Assembly: GCA_002410065.1 (NCBI GenBank)
Contig: DHQB01000015.1
Coordinates: 1 to 64,000 of the forward strand
DNA length: 64,000 nt
Direction: 5' to 3'
Source: Bacteroidales bacterium UBA5349
GTDB lineage: Bacteria > Bacteroidota > Bacteroidia > Bacteroidales > Tenuifilaceae
This document shows positions 26,290 through 35,214 of the stretch, piece by piece; positions within the stretch are counted from its first letter, which is position 1, and each line of letters starts with the position of its first letter. Made by a program: the position numbers and the translations under genes. The notes beneath the pieces were generated by a model that worked only from the letters and a program-made list of their open reading frames with translations, was not told where the DNA came from and searched no databases.

Positions 26290-27672
26290 CTACTCCAAAT
26301 ATTCGTACCCAAGCCTGTTTAACCCTTTCTGAATAATTGGATCTTTCATTACGTAATCCCAAACAAGTCCTGTTCTGAAGTTCTCAATCATTATTAGCAT
26401 TGGTCCTTGAGCAATGCCAACAAAATCGTCGTTTACCCAGTTAGCTGTTTGGTTGAATGCATCATAAAATCCATATTTACCCCAAATCTTATCACCATTT
26501 ATCTCAATAATCGATTTTATGGTGGGGAGAACAATCTCAGGGGCAAACGGAAGAGACGATAGCGAAGCATAGGGCGCAATTGTCCCATCATCAAAGTAGT
26601 TGTAGTCAGGTCCACTTGCTCCTCGCCCTGCATAGCCCATAAACTGCTTGTTATCAAAATTATATGCATCAGTAGGGCCGTCGCTAGCTGTTATTCCCCA
26701 ACAAAGGGAGCTGTAACCAACCCATCCATGAGGATTATCAATGGCATATCGCTGTTGCGCATATGTTGCACGTCGAGAATTCTCAAAGTAATCGATACCC
26801 TTCTCCTTCATGTATGGATCAGCAATACCCCGAAAGTCGATAAATGCTTGTGAAAACTGATGGCCAAATAGCGGTGGGAATGCGGCATGCGATAGTCCTT
26901 CATATGGCGTATACCACCTGTAAAAATTTATCCACGCATCATAACTTTTCTCTGCGTTGTTCATGCCCGAACCAGCTGCTAGAATATAAAGAAACAATGC
27001 CTCGTTATATCCTTTCCACCCCATGTTGTGCTGGCCAGTTTCTGGATACCATCCCATTGAGATAGTGCGAGCAAATTCGCCCTCATCAGGCATTTCCATA
27101 AAATCCCAGTCAACTCTGTTAAGCAGAAATGTGGCTGTTTCGCGTATCTGTTTCTCAACCTCATTGTCGGAGTTGTAATAGTTACGGGCAAAAATTATTC
27201 CCATCATAAGTAGGCCAGTATCTACAGTTGAAAGTTCGCAGTCCCATTCACGCGTACCAGAGCTTAATCGGTGGAAATGGTAATAAAATCCTTTGTATCC
27301 AGTGGTTGCAGTATCGGCGCTTTGTTCAGAATTTTTATAAAAGTTAAGCATGTTAAGGGTTATTTGGGCAGCCTGATCGCGGGCTATCCAATTTCTTTCA
27401 ACTCCAACGGCAAAACTTGGTATACCAAAACCGGTAGCAGCAATGCTTGATGGAGCCCAGCTGGAAGCACGGTCTTTTATAATGCCCCATTCGGGATGAT
27501 GCTCGTTTAGGAAGAAGAGAAAGGTTTTTTTCTGAATAGTGTCGAGTAGAGTCTCCTCTTGGGCTGTTAATGGATAATCAACTCTCCCGTTTGATTCAAA
27601 AACCAGTTGTTTGGGCTGATTGCATGCTGCAAGACCCAGAGTCATGAGAAGTAAAATCTTATTGATTTTCAT
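26290..27672 (-). CDS. GH144-like lipoprotein (glucoamylase-like fold), divergent copy
   Basis: The 460-residue protein is a lipoprotein (signal ending GLAAC, Cys17). Residues of about 35-458 form the (alpha/alpha)6 domain of the family that holds the endo-beta-1,2-glucanases (GH144): TFLFFLNEHHPEWGIIKDR, STVDTGLLMMG, GWKGYNEALFLYILAAGS and QGPMLIMIENFRTGLVWD. At the pocket position where the second copy reads D-x3-D-x2-E, this protein reads D-x3-S-x2-D (near residue 146). It may therefore have a different bond or chain-end preference, for example release of sophorose. It is surface or periplasmic, and sits between the other GH144 gene and the 1062-residue protein gene. Confidence 0.75.
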   Translation of the reverse strand: MKINKILLLMTLGLAACNQPKQLVFESNGRVDYPLTAQEETLLDTIQKKTFLFFLNEHHPEWGIIKDRASSWAPSSIAATGFGIPSFAVGVERNWIARDQAAQITLNMLNFYKNSEQSADTATTGYKGFYYHFHRLSSGTREWDCELSTVDTGLLMMGIIFARNYYNSDNEVEKQIRETATFLLNRVDWDFMEMPDEGEFARTISMGWYPETGQHNMGWKGYNEALFLYILAAGSGMNNAEKSYDAWINFYRWYTPYEGLSHAAFPPLFGHQFSQAFIDFRGIADPYMKEKGIDYFENSRRATYAQQRYAIDNPHGWVGYSSLCWGITASDGPTDAYNFDNKQFMGYAGRGASGPDYNYFDDGTIAPYASLSSLPFAPEIVLPTIKSIIEINGDKIWGKYGFYDAFNQTANWVNDDFVGIAQGPMLIMIENFRTGLVWDYVMKDPIIQKGLNRLGYEYLE

Positions 27673-27762
27673 TTTATCTTTTTTTTGAGTTTTTATCAGT
27701 GCATAGGATGATTCTGTGATATGACTATATTCTTAATGAAATCAACCCATGATTTGAGCTTG

Positions 27763-29412
27763 TTAATATGAAAACCCTAACGCTTCAAGCCCATTTTGTA
27801 TATCTTCATTAGCCATAAAAGTATCCCATAGAAAACCAGTCCGATGGTTCTCTATCATACAGATAATTGGTCCTTGATCGATTGCAAGGTACGAGTTGGC
27901 GTACCAGAGCGTGGTAAGGTTAAAGGAATCCTTAAATCCGTATTCGCCCCAAATTTTATCACCTATAGTGTAGTAGAAAAACTGTAATGCCTGCATACTC
28001 TCAATTGGGGTATATGGAAAGGATGATAGAGCAGCAGTTGGAGAAATTACTCCCAAATCATTGGTGGGTGAACTGGCGCTATAACCATTTTGAATATCGC
28101 CTGCGCTTAACCCCCAACAATCAGCTGAGTAGCCTTGGTATCTCTTTGGATTTGCAATGCAATGTGCTCGATTAATTTGCGTATGGGCCACGTTTTGACC
28201 CCAGTAGTTGGCATATTGATCGCTTAGGTTACGGGGATCGAGGCCTAAGAAAGAGTAGTGAGCAAAGAATAGTGGACCGCCATAATCGAAACCTAGCGGT
28301 AATTGGATATTGTAGAATGTTTTGTTATTAACCATTGGATAGGCACCATTACGGGCCCAACCATCGTGGTAAATTTCATTTGAAATGGGAAAGGTTGGCG
28401 ATGATGCCCCTAAAATGTAAACAATTAAAGCTTCGTTCCAGCCTCTAATTTGTAGATTTACAGCCCATTCATAATTTGGCGACCAGTGCCAGTAAAGCAC
28501 ATCCTCCTGATTCTTATTATACCACGACCATTCCACCTCTTCCCAAAGCTTTTGAATGGAATCGCACATGTCCCGCTCTGGTTGTGAGCCAGTTTTAAAA
28601 TACTCCTTAACGGTAAGTAATCCTTGGAAAAGGAGTGCTGTCTCCACAAGGTCGCCTCCATTATCGTATGTGCTAAAAGGGTAAACTTTGCCAGTTGTTC
28701 CGTTTATCCAGTGGGGAAAAGCGCCATGGAATCGATCTGTTTCGGGGTTTATTAGAAAGTTAACAACAGTGTTTAGCCTTTCAAAACCCTCGGTACGGGT
28801 AATAAAATCACGCTCAATACCCACTAGTATCGACATTAATCCAAAGCCGCTACCACCAGAGGTTACAACATCGCCAGAGCCATAACGCTCTCGGGCTAGG
28901 CCTGATATTGGATGGGCATAATCCCAAAAATACTTAAAGGTTTGTTCCTGAATAAGTGTTAGGAGATCCTCATCGGGGATGATGGGGAATTTTGGTACAC
29001 TATCCACTCGTGTTCTGAATACGGTGGTGTATGATGATGTGAATATCCCACCTAGATTTGGTCCTTGATCAAATAGAAGTCGGTATTGTGATAGAGGATT
29101 AAGTTTGTTGCTGGGTGATATATATAGAACTTGCGCTGAATTGTCGAATTTATGGTTGTAAGCAGTGTCAACACCACTACTAATGGTAAGCTTACTCTTT
29201 AAAAATTTAGTGGTATCAACCTTTGAGGTAAAATGAATTCTGATGCTGATGTTCTTAAAATCAACACCGTTAATGGTTTTGCCGTTGGGCACATAGGTAT
29301 TATTGATAAAGATAGAATCAACCTGAAAGTTATTGACAACGGGGTTGTTGTCTTCTTTTTTACAGGATATGGCAAGGGTAATAATTAATAAAATAAAAGT
29401 GAAATATCTCAT
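27763..29412 (-). CDS. GH144 endo-beta-1,2-glucanase-like lipoprotein
   Basis: The 549-residue protein has a lipobox (LAISC, Cys17) followed by KKEDNN, an acidic stretch compatible with surface export. Residues of about 30-130 form an Ig-like (Big_5) domain. The rest is the GH144-type (alpha/alpha)6 catalytic domain with YWHWSPNYEW, GWNEALIVYILGAS, QGPIICMIENHRTGFLWD and YDNGGDLVET (near residue 252), which shows the D-x3-D-x2-E spacing I recall for pocket residues of the characterised Chitinophaga enzyme. It would cut beta-1,2-glucan outside the cell or in the periplasm and feed SusCD. It is the first gene after the terminator at 29430. Confidence 0.82.
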   Translation of the reverse strand: MRYFTFILLIITLAISCKKEDNNPVVNNFQVDSIFINNTYVPNGKTINGVDFKNISIRIHFTSKVDTTKFLKSKLTISSGVDTAYNHKFDNSAQVLYISPSNKLNPLSQYRLLFDQGPNLGGIFTSSYTTVFRTRVDSVPKFPIIPDEDLLTLIQEQTFKYFWDYAHPISGLARERYGSGDVVTSGGSGFGLMSILVGIERDFITRTEGFERLNTVVNFLINPETDRFHGAFPHWINGTTGKVYPFSTYDNGGDLVETALLFQGLLTVKEYFKTGSQPERDMCDSIQKLWEEVEWSWYNKNQEDVLYWHWSPNYEWAVNLQIRGWNEALIVYILGASSPTFPISNEIYHDGWARNGAYPMVNNKTFYNIQLPLGFDYGGPLFFAHYSFLGLDPRNLSDQYANYWGQNVAHTQINRAHCIANPKRYQGYSADCWGLSAGDIQNGYSASSPTNDLGVISPTAALSSFPYTPIESMQALQFFYYTIGDKIWGEYGFKDSFNLTTLWYANSYLAIDQGPIICMIENHRTGFLWDTFMANEDIQNGLEALGFSY

Positions 29413-29429
29413 TTAAAGAATTTTTTGGT

Positions 29430-29465
29430 AAAAAAGGGGTAGAAAAGGATTACCCTTCTCTACCC
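29430..29465 (-). terminator. Intrinsic terminator inside the polysaccharide locus
   Basis: On the minus strand GGGTAGAGAAGG pairs with CCTTTTCTACCC (29454-29465 with 29437-29448, one G-U pair) around a five-base loop, followed by C and six T. It lies 22 bases after the stop of the LamG lipoprotein gene and before the GH144 gene. It would let only part of the susCD transcript continue into the enzyme genes, unless a second promoter lies downstream. Confidence 0.85.
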
Positions 29466-29487
29466 GATTTGCAAACCTAAAACTGTT

Positions 29488-30390
29488 CTAGTTAATCCAA
29501 GTTATCTCAGCATCGTAAAGAGCTTTAATCTCAACTTCAGTAAGGGCCTTGTTATAGATTCTGAACTCATCAACCATACCGTTGTAATAGTTCATCCAAT
29601 CAGCTCCAGTGCCATCAATTTGTTGAGGCCATGCACCAAAGTGAATTTTAGTCATGTTCTGTCCAAGTTTAATGGGCCCGAGTAATGGTTGAGGAAGAGG
29701 TCCTTCACCGTCGGGATCGCCATCTGAATACCTAACAGATTCAGCAACTTTAACTCCATTGGCCCAAAGTTCAATTGTTGAAGTTTCCATGCGATAAATT
29801 CCCACCATATGAAACCAAAGATCACCAGCAAATTCTTTTCTTTGAGCTCTAATATCTTGACCTTTCCAAACCGATTCACTATCGAATAGGTAAAGTTTCA
29901 TATCCAAAGAGTCTCCCTCTGGTTGGCTCTCTTGCATAAGAGTTAAGTTTCCCATAAAATCGTCGCCACCATTAATTGCAAATATTTTTGCAGCTCCACC
30001 AGTTGTTGCTGGAGATTTAATCCAGCAAGCCAGAGTAAATTCAGAAAGTGTTTTTAGAGCAGTATTCCCGGTAATATTGTACTCAAGATAGGCCTCAGAA
30101 GAACTACCTTTAAGTGCATTTCCTCGTCTACCAACAACAAAACTAGATGCTCCAACCTTTTGTCCAAAGGTAATTGTGTTGTTAGTGAAAGGTACTGCTA
30201 CACCAGCGGCAGGTTGGCTTTCGAAATCGAAGTATGCAATTAGATTTGTTGCAGCAATTGTACTAGGATCAGTTTTCCCAGCGTTGGGATCGGGATCGGG
30301 ATCATCATCCTTGCATGAAGTAAGTGCTAATGATCCGAAAATTAGTCCTCCTAGTAGGAGCATTCCAAAAAATTTAAACTTGTTTTTCAT
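29488..30390 (-). CDS. Surface lipoprotein with LamG/concanavalin-like domain (SusE/F position)
   Basis: The 300-residue protein has a signal peptide ending LALTSC, followed directly by KDDDPDPDP, an acidic stretch of the kind that directs lipoproteins to the cell surface. Residues of about 45-295 form a laminin-G-like jelly roll (LIAYFDFES ... MVDEFRIYNKALTEVEIKALYD). No catalytic pair is visible, so I read it as a glycan-binding protein. Its place directly after susD matches that of SusE/SusF-type surface binding proteins. The gap to the susD stop is 46 bases. Confidence 0.8.
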   Translation of the reverse strand: MKNKFKFFGMLLLGGLIFGSLALTSCKDDDPDPDPNAGKTDPSTIAATNLIAYFDFESQPAAGVAVPFTNNTITFGQKVGASSFVVGRRGNALKGSSSEAYLEYNITGNTALKTLSEFTLACWIKSPATTGGAAKIFAINGGDDFMGNLTLMQESQPEGDSLDMKLYLFDSESVWKGQDIRAQRKEFAGDLWFHMVGIYRMETSTIELWANGVKVAESVRYSDGDPDGEGPLPQPLLGPIKLGQNMTKIHFGAWPQQIDGTGADWMNYYNGMVDEFRIYNKALTEVEIKALYDAEITWIN

Positions 30391-30436
30391 AACATATTTG
30401 GTTTTGGTTAAACAATAAAAAATAATTTACTTTTAG

Positions 30437-31921
30437 TTAATACCCGCTGTTTTGGGTAAGATTATTATTAAGTTGAATTTGTGCTGCTGGTATTGGGTAT
30501 ACCTCATGCTTACCAATTACAAAACCCTTATCGGATAGTGCCGTTGCAGCTTGGCCATTACGAATAAGGTCGAAGAAACGATCCTGCTCCATGGCAAGTT
30601 CAGCACGGCGCTCATCCCATATATTTTGAAGGGTAACTCCTGCAATATCAACAAGACCAGCTCTTTCTCTTACCATATTCACTGCAATGTCGGCTGTAAT
30701 ACCACTCACTAGAGGAACTGCGGCTCCATTTACAAGGGCCTCGGCGTGCATTAGCAGAACATCCGAATACCTTAATATCCTGATATTGTGATCGAATCCA
30801 TATCCGTTAAAGTTCCAATTGTTGTAATATGCCGGGGTGTAAACCTTACCATTGTAAACGGGATTTGAGCATGCTTTCTTAATACTGTCCCCTTCGGGGG
30901 TTTTAGTTCCACGGTACAGAAGCGTTGTGGCAGGGCGAACAATTTCACTCCTCGAATCAAAAAAGTCAATTAAGTTTTGACTGGGTGTGCAAAATCCCCA
31001 TCCCTGCAAATTGCTTGGGGTGTTTCCTCTTGGTCCCTGCACGTAAGCGTACTCAAGGTATGTTGTTGGTCCGGTGGAGTTTCCAAGAGTTGAACTCTGT
31101 ATTTCGAAGAGCGATTCTTCACTATTCTCTTTGTCCACGCTAAATACTTCCCTGTAATTTGGTAGAAGTCCATATCTGCCAGAGGCAATTATCCTATCGG
31201 TAAGCGAAGCAACGGAGTCCCACTCCGCTTGGTACATGTGAACCTTTGCCTTTATTGCCATTGCTGTGTACTTGTTAATTCTGCCCGCCCACTCTTGTGA
31301 GTAAAAATCTGGAAGGACTGCAATGGCTTCCTCTAAATCATTTTCAATAAATGCATAAAGTTGTTGTGTGTTTGACTGAGTAACCGATGCAAGCTGCTCA
31401 GACGATAGAATGGTGTCAATAACTGGAACTCGACCAAAGAGCCTGGTGAGATTAAAGTAAGCATAAGCCCTTATGGTTTTCGCTTCACCTTGGCACTGCA
31501 TGGCATATTTCTTATCGTTTGAGTTTGGCAAAGTTTGCTCAAACTTGGGCATTTCATGTATTGCATAGTTTGCGCCGCTAACAATATCGTAGTACCCCGA
31601 CCATAAGTCGTTTATTAATCCATTTGTAGGTCCATACATCAGATCATCCAATTCTTTCATCGTTGGGTTGTCTTCGGGTGTACTACCCTTATCAGCATTG
31701 TCGGAGGCAATTTCGAAAGCCCCGATGTATGGGAACACATGCGCCCCGTATGATCGAAGTTTAGCGTATGATGCGCTAATTGGTAGGAATATGTTTTCGG
31801 CCTTTGTGTAATCAATTCCTGTTGTGGGCACTGTTCCCTCTGGCCTGATATCTAAAAAGTCCTCGCAACCGGCAAAAACAAGTATGATGGCAAGTACTGT
31901 GAGTATACGAAAGTTTTTCAT
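30437..31921 (-). CDS. susD: SusD/RagB-family nutrient-binding lipoprotein
   Basis: The 494-residue lipoprotein (VFAGC, Cys19) begins with EDFLDIRPEGTVPTT, as is usual for the family. It has the helical TPR-like scaffold (KTIRAYAYFNLTRLFGRVP) and the family C-terminus (NMVRERAGL, IWDERRAELAMEQDRFFDLIR, VYPIPAAQIQLN). SusD lids the SusC barrel and binds the incoming oligosaccharide. It is 12 bases after the susC stop codon. Ligand type is inferred from the locus, not from this sequence. Confidence 0.93.
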   Translation of the reverse strand: MKNFRILTVLAIILVFAGCEDFLDIRPEGTVPTTGIDYTKAENIFLPISASYAKLRSYGAHVFPYIGAFEIASDNADKGSTPEDNPTMKELDDLMYGPTNGLINDLWSGYYDIVSGANYAIHEMPKFEQTLPNSNDKKYAMQCQGEAKTIRAYAYFNLTRLFGRVPVIDTILSSEQLASVTQSNTQQLYAFIENDLEEAIAVLPDFYSQEWAGRINKYTAMAIKAKVHMYQAEWDSVASLTDRIIASGRYGLLPNYREVFSVDKENSEESLFEIQSSTLGNSTGPTTYLEYAYVQGPRGNTPSNLQGWGFCTPSQNLIDFFDSRSEIVRPATTLLYRGTKTPEGDSIKKACSNPVYNGKVYTPAYYNNWNFNGYGFDHNIRILRYSDVLLMHAEALVNGAAVPLVSGITADIAVNMVRERAGLVDIAGVTLQNIWDERRAELAMEQDRFFDLIRNGQAATALSDKGFVIGKHEVYPIPAAQIQLNNNLTQNSGY

Positions 31922-31933
31922 AACTAATGTTTT

Positions 31934-34924
31934 TTAAAAGTTAGCCTTTAAACCCACTGAATATATGGCCTGCATGGGGTAAACAGAGTTATCAACGCCA
32001 GCGCTAATGGGGCTACCGCCTATTTCGGGAGTAAAACCATTGTATGTAAAGAAAGAGTATGGGCGCTGTGCTGATATATAAACCCTAAGCATCTTTATTT
32101 GTTTAATTGCCTTTGTTGTGTAACCAATCTGGATATTCTGAATTCTGATAAATGAACCGTTCTCAACAAAGAAATCATTGGCTTGTTGAGTATATGAGAA
32201 GTTGTAGGCCTGAGCAGATGGATAGGTATCTGAGTGATTATCATCGGTCCAGCGATTTTCAACAAAATCTTTATCGTAGTTGCCATCAGAGAAGATGTCC
32301 CGATTCATCCTTTTGTTATTTAGTATCTTATTGCCAAATTGACCATAAAGCGCAAGGGCCACATCAAACTTTTTATAGTTTAGCCCAAGGTCAAAGCCGG
32401 TAATTAGCCAAGGGATTGCGCTACCAAGGTAAACCTTGTCTTTATCATCTATAACTTTATCACCATTTTGATCCTTGTACTTGAAAAACCCCTTGTCCCT
32501 AATCGTTTGGTTCACTGGATCCTGAAGTGCTTCTGCTTCGCTTTTGTAAACACCATCAATTTCAAATCCATAGAATGCACCAATGGGGTGGCCAACGGCC
32601 GTTCTGGTAGTGTAATTTCCTCTTACATAGGCTCCGGGTATGTAATCTCTACCTTCGAGTTCTAATACGCGGTTGTATATTGAGGTTGCATTAAAGCCAA
32701 TGTGGTAGCCTAAATTATCGCTTATTTTATCGCTCCAGTTGAGCATTAACTCAACACCTGCATTAAGAACTTTCCCGTTGTTGGCAAGTAATTCGGCAAC
32801 CCCACCACCTGTGGCAATGGGTGCATAGAATACTACGTTATTGGTGGTTCGGTAGTAAAAATCAATATCACCAGAAAGTTTTGTGCTTTTGGATACAAAG
32901 TCGAATCCCAAGTTGAATTCGTTAACTACTTCCCATCTTAACTGATTTTGAAGTACCGTTTGGGCTCCAACCCCATCAACCAACTCATCGTTAAATATGC
33001 CAGAACTTTCAGGGCCTGTTAATCCGAGTATTACAGCTGAATTTGAGGGAACATTGTCGTTACCGAGCATGCCCCAACTTGCTCTGGCCTTTAAAAAGCT
33101 GAATAGTTCTTGGCTCTGCATAAAGTCTTCTTGAGAAAGATTCCAACCCAAACCAATGGATGGGAAATAGCCCCATTTTTTTTGATACTTTGAACTTCCG
33201 TCTGCCCTAAAGGTTACCGTTAGTAAATACTTGCTTTTAAAGTTGTAGGTTCCCCTAGTGAAGAAGGATACACCATGATACCTAGATCCACCATCCCATG
33301 CATATCTATCTTTGAATGAGCCAGTAGTTAGGTATTTCGATTGGTCGTCGAGCCCAAGTACATTCTGGGCTGATCCGCCTAATGTTTCATACCTCTCAAT
33401 GCGAGTTGATTGCCCTAAAAGAATGGAGTAGGAATGATCACCCTTTCTGTTGTTGAAAGTTAAAAGGTTATCAATAATTTGCTTGTTTGAACTCCCCGAA
33501 ATTTTTTCGAGACTTGATTTACGAACTCCCTGTGATCCCCCAACATTATACTCAGGGGTGAACGAACGTGGCGTGTAATTGCCCAAATCCTGATTGTAAG
33601 AAATTTTGAATGTTAATTTATCTTTTATAGGATAAAACTCTGCATAGGTGCTAAATACAATTTTGTGACCCTTTTCAAAGTATTCAGGGTAGTATGCTGC
33701 AGCAACAGGGTTTCCGTATTGATTCCCGAACCCATAGGTTTGTGGCGAGCCGAATTTTACGGGATAAGCATCCACGTTATTTGGGTCGTAAACTGGGTAA
33801 ACGGGTGGGTTAACAAAGGCCCCAAAGAAAGCGCCCTCGTTTGGGTTATACTGATTGTGCTTTGATAATATATTGTTAAAGCCAATTTTCATATATTCAT
33901 TTACATTCTGATCAACTCTAATCCGAAGATTTAATCGCTGATACTGGTTTTCAGCATCCATTATACCATCTTGGTATAGGTAGCTACCTCCCATTGAGTA
34001 GCTCGTCTTTTCGCTCGCACCCGATATGTCGATGCTGTGATTGGTCATTGGTGCGTTTCTAACCAGCTGCTTATACCAATCGGTACTTGTTGGGTAGCTA
34101 TTAGGATCTTTAGGAACATAACCAGTTGTTGAAGCATTTGCTTCATTTAGAGTTTCAACGTATTGATTCTTTGTTGCTAGCGGCATAATATTTACCGGAG
34201 TTTGAAAACCAAAGTACGTGTCGTAGCTAATTGTTGGCTCACCTGTTTTACCGCTTTTTGTGGTTACCAAAATTACACCATTTGCCGCTCTAACACCGTA
34301 TATTGCTGCTGCCGAAGCATCCTTAAGCACAACAAGATCTTCAATATCTGATGAGCTTATAAAATCTATATTGTCAACAAATACTCCATCAACCACAAAC
34401 AAAGGATTTGCATAATCCCCAATGGAACCAATCCCCCTAATCTTAACCGAAGGGCCTCGACCGGGAACACCGCTGTTTATGATTTGCACCCCAGATGCTT
34501 TACCTTGCATGGCTTGCATTGCGTTGGATGTTGATTGTAGAGCGAGGGTTTCGCCTTTTACCTTAACAATGGGTGCCGTTAAGTCCTTAGCCCGTTGGCT
34601 GCCATAGCCAATTACAACAACCTCATCTAGCGAAGTGGTTTCTAAGCTAAGGGTGACATTAATCGTAGTTCTATCACCAACAACTTGCAACTGGGTTACC
34701 ATACCCACCATGCTATAGACAAGTGTCTCCGATGGTTCGACCTGAATTGAATATTTCCCGTCCCAATCGGAAGAGGTTCCACGGATAGTGCCCTGAACTA
34801 CTACAGTAACACCTGGGAGAGGTTCGTTGCTTTCATCAACTATAGTTCCTTTAACAAGTACTTGAGAGAATAAGATGAAAGGCATGATTGAAAAAAGAGC
34901 TAGGGAGATAAGTTTTTGCTTCAT
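31934..34924 (-). CDS. susC: SusC/RagA-family TonB-dependent outer-membrane transporter
   Basis: I use the ATG at 34924 (996 residues); the frame also has a TTG six bases upstream. After the signal peptide there is a carboxypeptidase-regulatory-like domain (GTIVDESNEPLPGVTVVVQG, about 25-95), then the TonB box/plug region with VVVIGYGSQ and SIGDYANPLFVVDGV, and a 22-strand barrel ending in ...SVGLKANF. It imports oligosaccharides with SusD using TonB energy. It is preceded by a clear promoter at 35000-35029 and a perfect palindrome at 35104-35133. Confidence 0.93.
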   Translation of the reverse strand: MKQKLISLALFSIMPFILFSQVLVKGTIVDESNEPLPGVTVVVQGTIRGTSSDWDGKYSIQVEPSETLVYSMVGMVTQLQVVGDRTTINVTLSLETTSLDEVVVIGYGSQRAKDLTAPIVKVKGETLALQSTSNAMQAMQGKASGVQIINSGVPGRGPSVKIRGIGSIGDYANPLFVVDGVFVDNIDFISSSDIEDLVVLKDASAAAIYGVRAANGVILVTTKSGKTGEPTISYDTYFGFQTPVNIMPLATKNQYVETLNEANASTTGYVPKDPNSYPTSTDWYKQLVRNAPMTNHSIDISGASEKTSYSMGGSYLYQDGIMDAENQYQRLNLRIRVDQNVNEYMKIGFNNILSKHNQYNPNEGAFFGAFVNPPVYPVYDPNNVDAYPVKFGSPQTYGFGNQYGNPVAAAYYPEYFEKGHKIVFSTYAEFYPIKDKLTFKISYNQDLGNYTPRSFTPEYNVGGSQGVRKSSLEKISGSSNKQIIDNLLTFNNRKGDHSYSILLGQSTRIERYETLGGSAQNVLGLDDQSKYLTTGSFKDRYAWDGGSRYHGVSFFTRGTYNFKSKYLLTVTFRADGSSKYQKKWGYFPSIGLGWNLSQEDFMQSQELFSFLKARASWGMLGNDNVPSNSAVILGLTGPESSGIFNDELVDGVGAQTVLQNQLRWEVVNEFNLGFDFVSKSTKLSGDIDFYYRTTNNVVFYAPIATGGGVAELLANNGKVLNAGVELMLNWSDKISDNLGYHIGFNATSIYNRVLELEGRDYIPGAYVRGNYTTRTAVGHPIGAFYGFEIDGVYKSEAEALQDPVNQTIRDKGFFKYKDQNGDKVIDDKDKVYLGSAIPWLITGFDLGLNYKKFDVALALYGQFGNKILNNKRMNRDIFSDGNYDKDFVENRWTDDNHSDTYPSAQAYNFSYTQQANDFFVENGSFIRIQNIQIGYTTKAIKQIKMLRVYISAQRPYSFFTYNGFTPEIGGSPISAGVDNSVYPMQAIYSVGLKANF

Positions 34925-34999
34925 ACCCAATAATTGTTTTAATGAAAACTCTTATTTGAAACTATTCTTATAAAGTTACATCAATCCCATAGTAAAAGG

Positions 35000-35029
35000 C
35001 AAATTTATTTCTCCATTTTAGTTTCACAA
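35000..35029 (-). promoter_or_regulatory. Bacteroidota-type promoter for susC
   Basis: On the minus strand TTG (35027-35029) is followed after 19 bases by TAAATTTG (35000-35007). Both spacing and -7 element match the phylum consensus. Transcription would start near 34993, giving a leader of about 69 bases. Confidence 0.7.
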
Positions 35030-35103
35030 CTTAAAAAAATATTGGGAGTTAATTTGGTTTTACCTCAACAACTGTTCGCAATCGTTTGAAAGCTAGGATT
35101 TAG

Positions 35104-35133
35104 TAATTATCAAAAAGTACTTTTTGATAATTA
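35104..35133. promoter_or_regulatory. Perfect 30-bp palindrome, candidate operator of the susC promoter
   Basis: The 15-base arms starting TAATTATC match without a mismatch around the centre GT|AC at 35118/35119. It lies about 75 bases upstream of the -33 element of the susC promoter and about 80 bases after the regulator stop codon. It lacks a GC-rich stem with U tract, so an intrinsic terminator is less likely. A dimeric LuxR-type protein is a plausible binder, for example the adjacent regulator. Confidence 0.5.
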
Positions 35134-35214
35134 TTAATTAATAGGATAGTGGTTCTTTTTTATTTTGTAACAGGGCAACGAACCGGAATAGATGCCGTAG
35201 GAGCTAGTGCTGTA

